18,141 nt of DNA from Dichomitus squalens LYAD-421 SS1 (lineage: Eukaryota > Basidiomycota > Agaricomycetes > Polyporales > Polyporaceae), in assembly GCF_000275845.1 (NCBI RefSeq), contig NW_006766888.1:61938-80078 (forward strand), written 5' to 3'. This document shows positions 17,824 to 18,141 of the stretch, piece by piece; position 1 is the first letter of the stretch, and the number at the start of each line of letters is the position of its first letter. Under the pieces are notes generated by a model, which worked only from the letters and a program-made list of their open reading frames with translations, searched no databases and was not told where the DNA came from. The translations under genes and the position numbers were made by a program.

Positions 17824-18141
17824 GCCGGCTGACAAGTCACCCGTGTTGAACCCGGGGGGCGAAGGCCTCTCCCACGGGTGGCAACGACAGCGGATAGCCT
17901 GCAACTCACCTAGAAGGGTTGTTGGTTGTAAGAGGCTTGTTAGAGCGATGAGAGGAGATGTTCGAGTGAACTGAACTGTAGATTGGGGGTACAGAGGTCC
18001 CCTATATATACTACTGTACATCTGTGGCTACGTAGTACTATACAGTACATTCCCAGGATGCACAGTCGCACAGAGAAGCAGTGCGTACACAGCGAAGCTG
18101 TGTGTGTACCACATGAGTAGTACAGCCTCGGTTATTGCAGT
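17824..18141. other. Unrelated sequence replacing the 3' end of the right DUF6533 gene
   Basis: Homology to the left paralogue ends at about 17795. On the - strand this region looks like a promoter and leader: TATATATAG at 18002-18010, then a pyrimidine- and A-rich leader (ACAAGCCTCTTACAACCAAC, about 17926-17945), then a GTGAGT donor at about 17905-17910. A - strand gene could therefore start here and run into the DUF6533 gene, but no coding exon was identified. At 18085-18109 lies a hairpin, GTACACAGC / GCTGTGT with a GAA loop and a matching GTAC end. Confidence 0.4.
18085..18109. repeat. Short palindromic hairpin near the right edge
   Basis: GTACACAGC, loop GAA, GCTGTGT followed by GTGTAC gives a stem of 7 bp that extends to 9 bp if one GT is bulged. 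It may be part of a transposon end or simple microsatellite-like DNA; the window ends too soon to tell. Confidence 0.5.

Overview
The window looks like a chromosomal segment of a filamentous basidiomycete, most likely an Agaricomycete mushroom or wood-decay fungus. The reasons are dense introns of about 40-70 nt with GT..AG ends, genes split into many small exons, and families typical of that group: DUF6533 seven-transmembrane-type proteins, a DUF6532-like fragment, and an SDE3/MOV10-type RNA helicase with zinc fingers. No rRNA, tRNA, CRISPR or bacterial operon signal was seen. The order is inferred from gene content only. All exon joins were worked out by hand from splice signals and reading phase, with no transcript evidence.

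Left part (1-2437, + strand): the 3' end of a DUF6532-like gene (3-383), an AT-rich gap, an 11-bp minisatellite running into a cluster of palindromes (765-1039), then a DUF6533 gene that begins in mid-gene (1108-2437). Its surviving 12 exons join in one open frame, but the exons for the start codon and first membrane segments are absent. Homology to the other copy starts just where the repeat cluster stops.

Centre-left (3774-7276, + strand): a complete 10-exon gene for a 1000-residue SF1 RNA helicase of the SDE3/MOV10 class, with one CCCH-like and three U1-type C2H2 zinc fingers before the helicase core. All main helicase motifs are present. This is the most confident gene in the window.

Centre (7705-9580, - strand): a second, different DUF6533 gene, with one unresolved segment at 8433-8879. 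From 9581 to 10925 nothing is supportable. From about 10926 to 13688 the - strand has coding-like open segments; the best supported is an unrecognised multi-exon gene at 12025-12829.

Right part: a conserved fungal multi-pass membrane protein gene (13689-14910, - strand). Its first 29 predicted codons lie inside one arm of a 95-bp, 97% identical inverted duplication (14823-14917 and 15459-15553); the second arm carries the same start codon and the same 29 codons in the opposite direction. Last comes a third DUF6533 gene (16383-17823, + strand), the close paralogue of the left fragment. It has the 5' exons but loses homology after its 14th exon, so the two paralogues are truncated at opposite ends.

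The genes do not form a pathway. The recurring theme is duplication and breakage of DUF6533 genes around repeats, with an RNA-silencing helicase between them.
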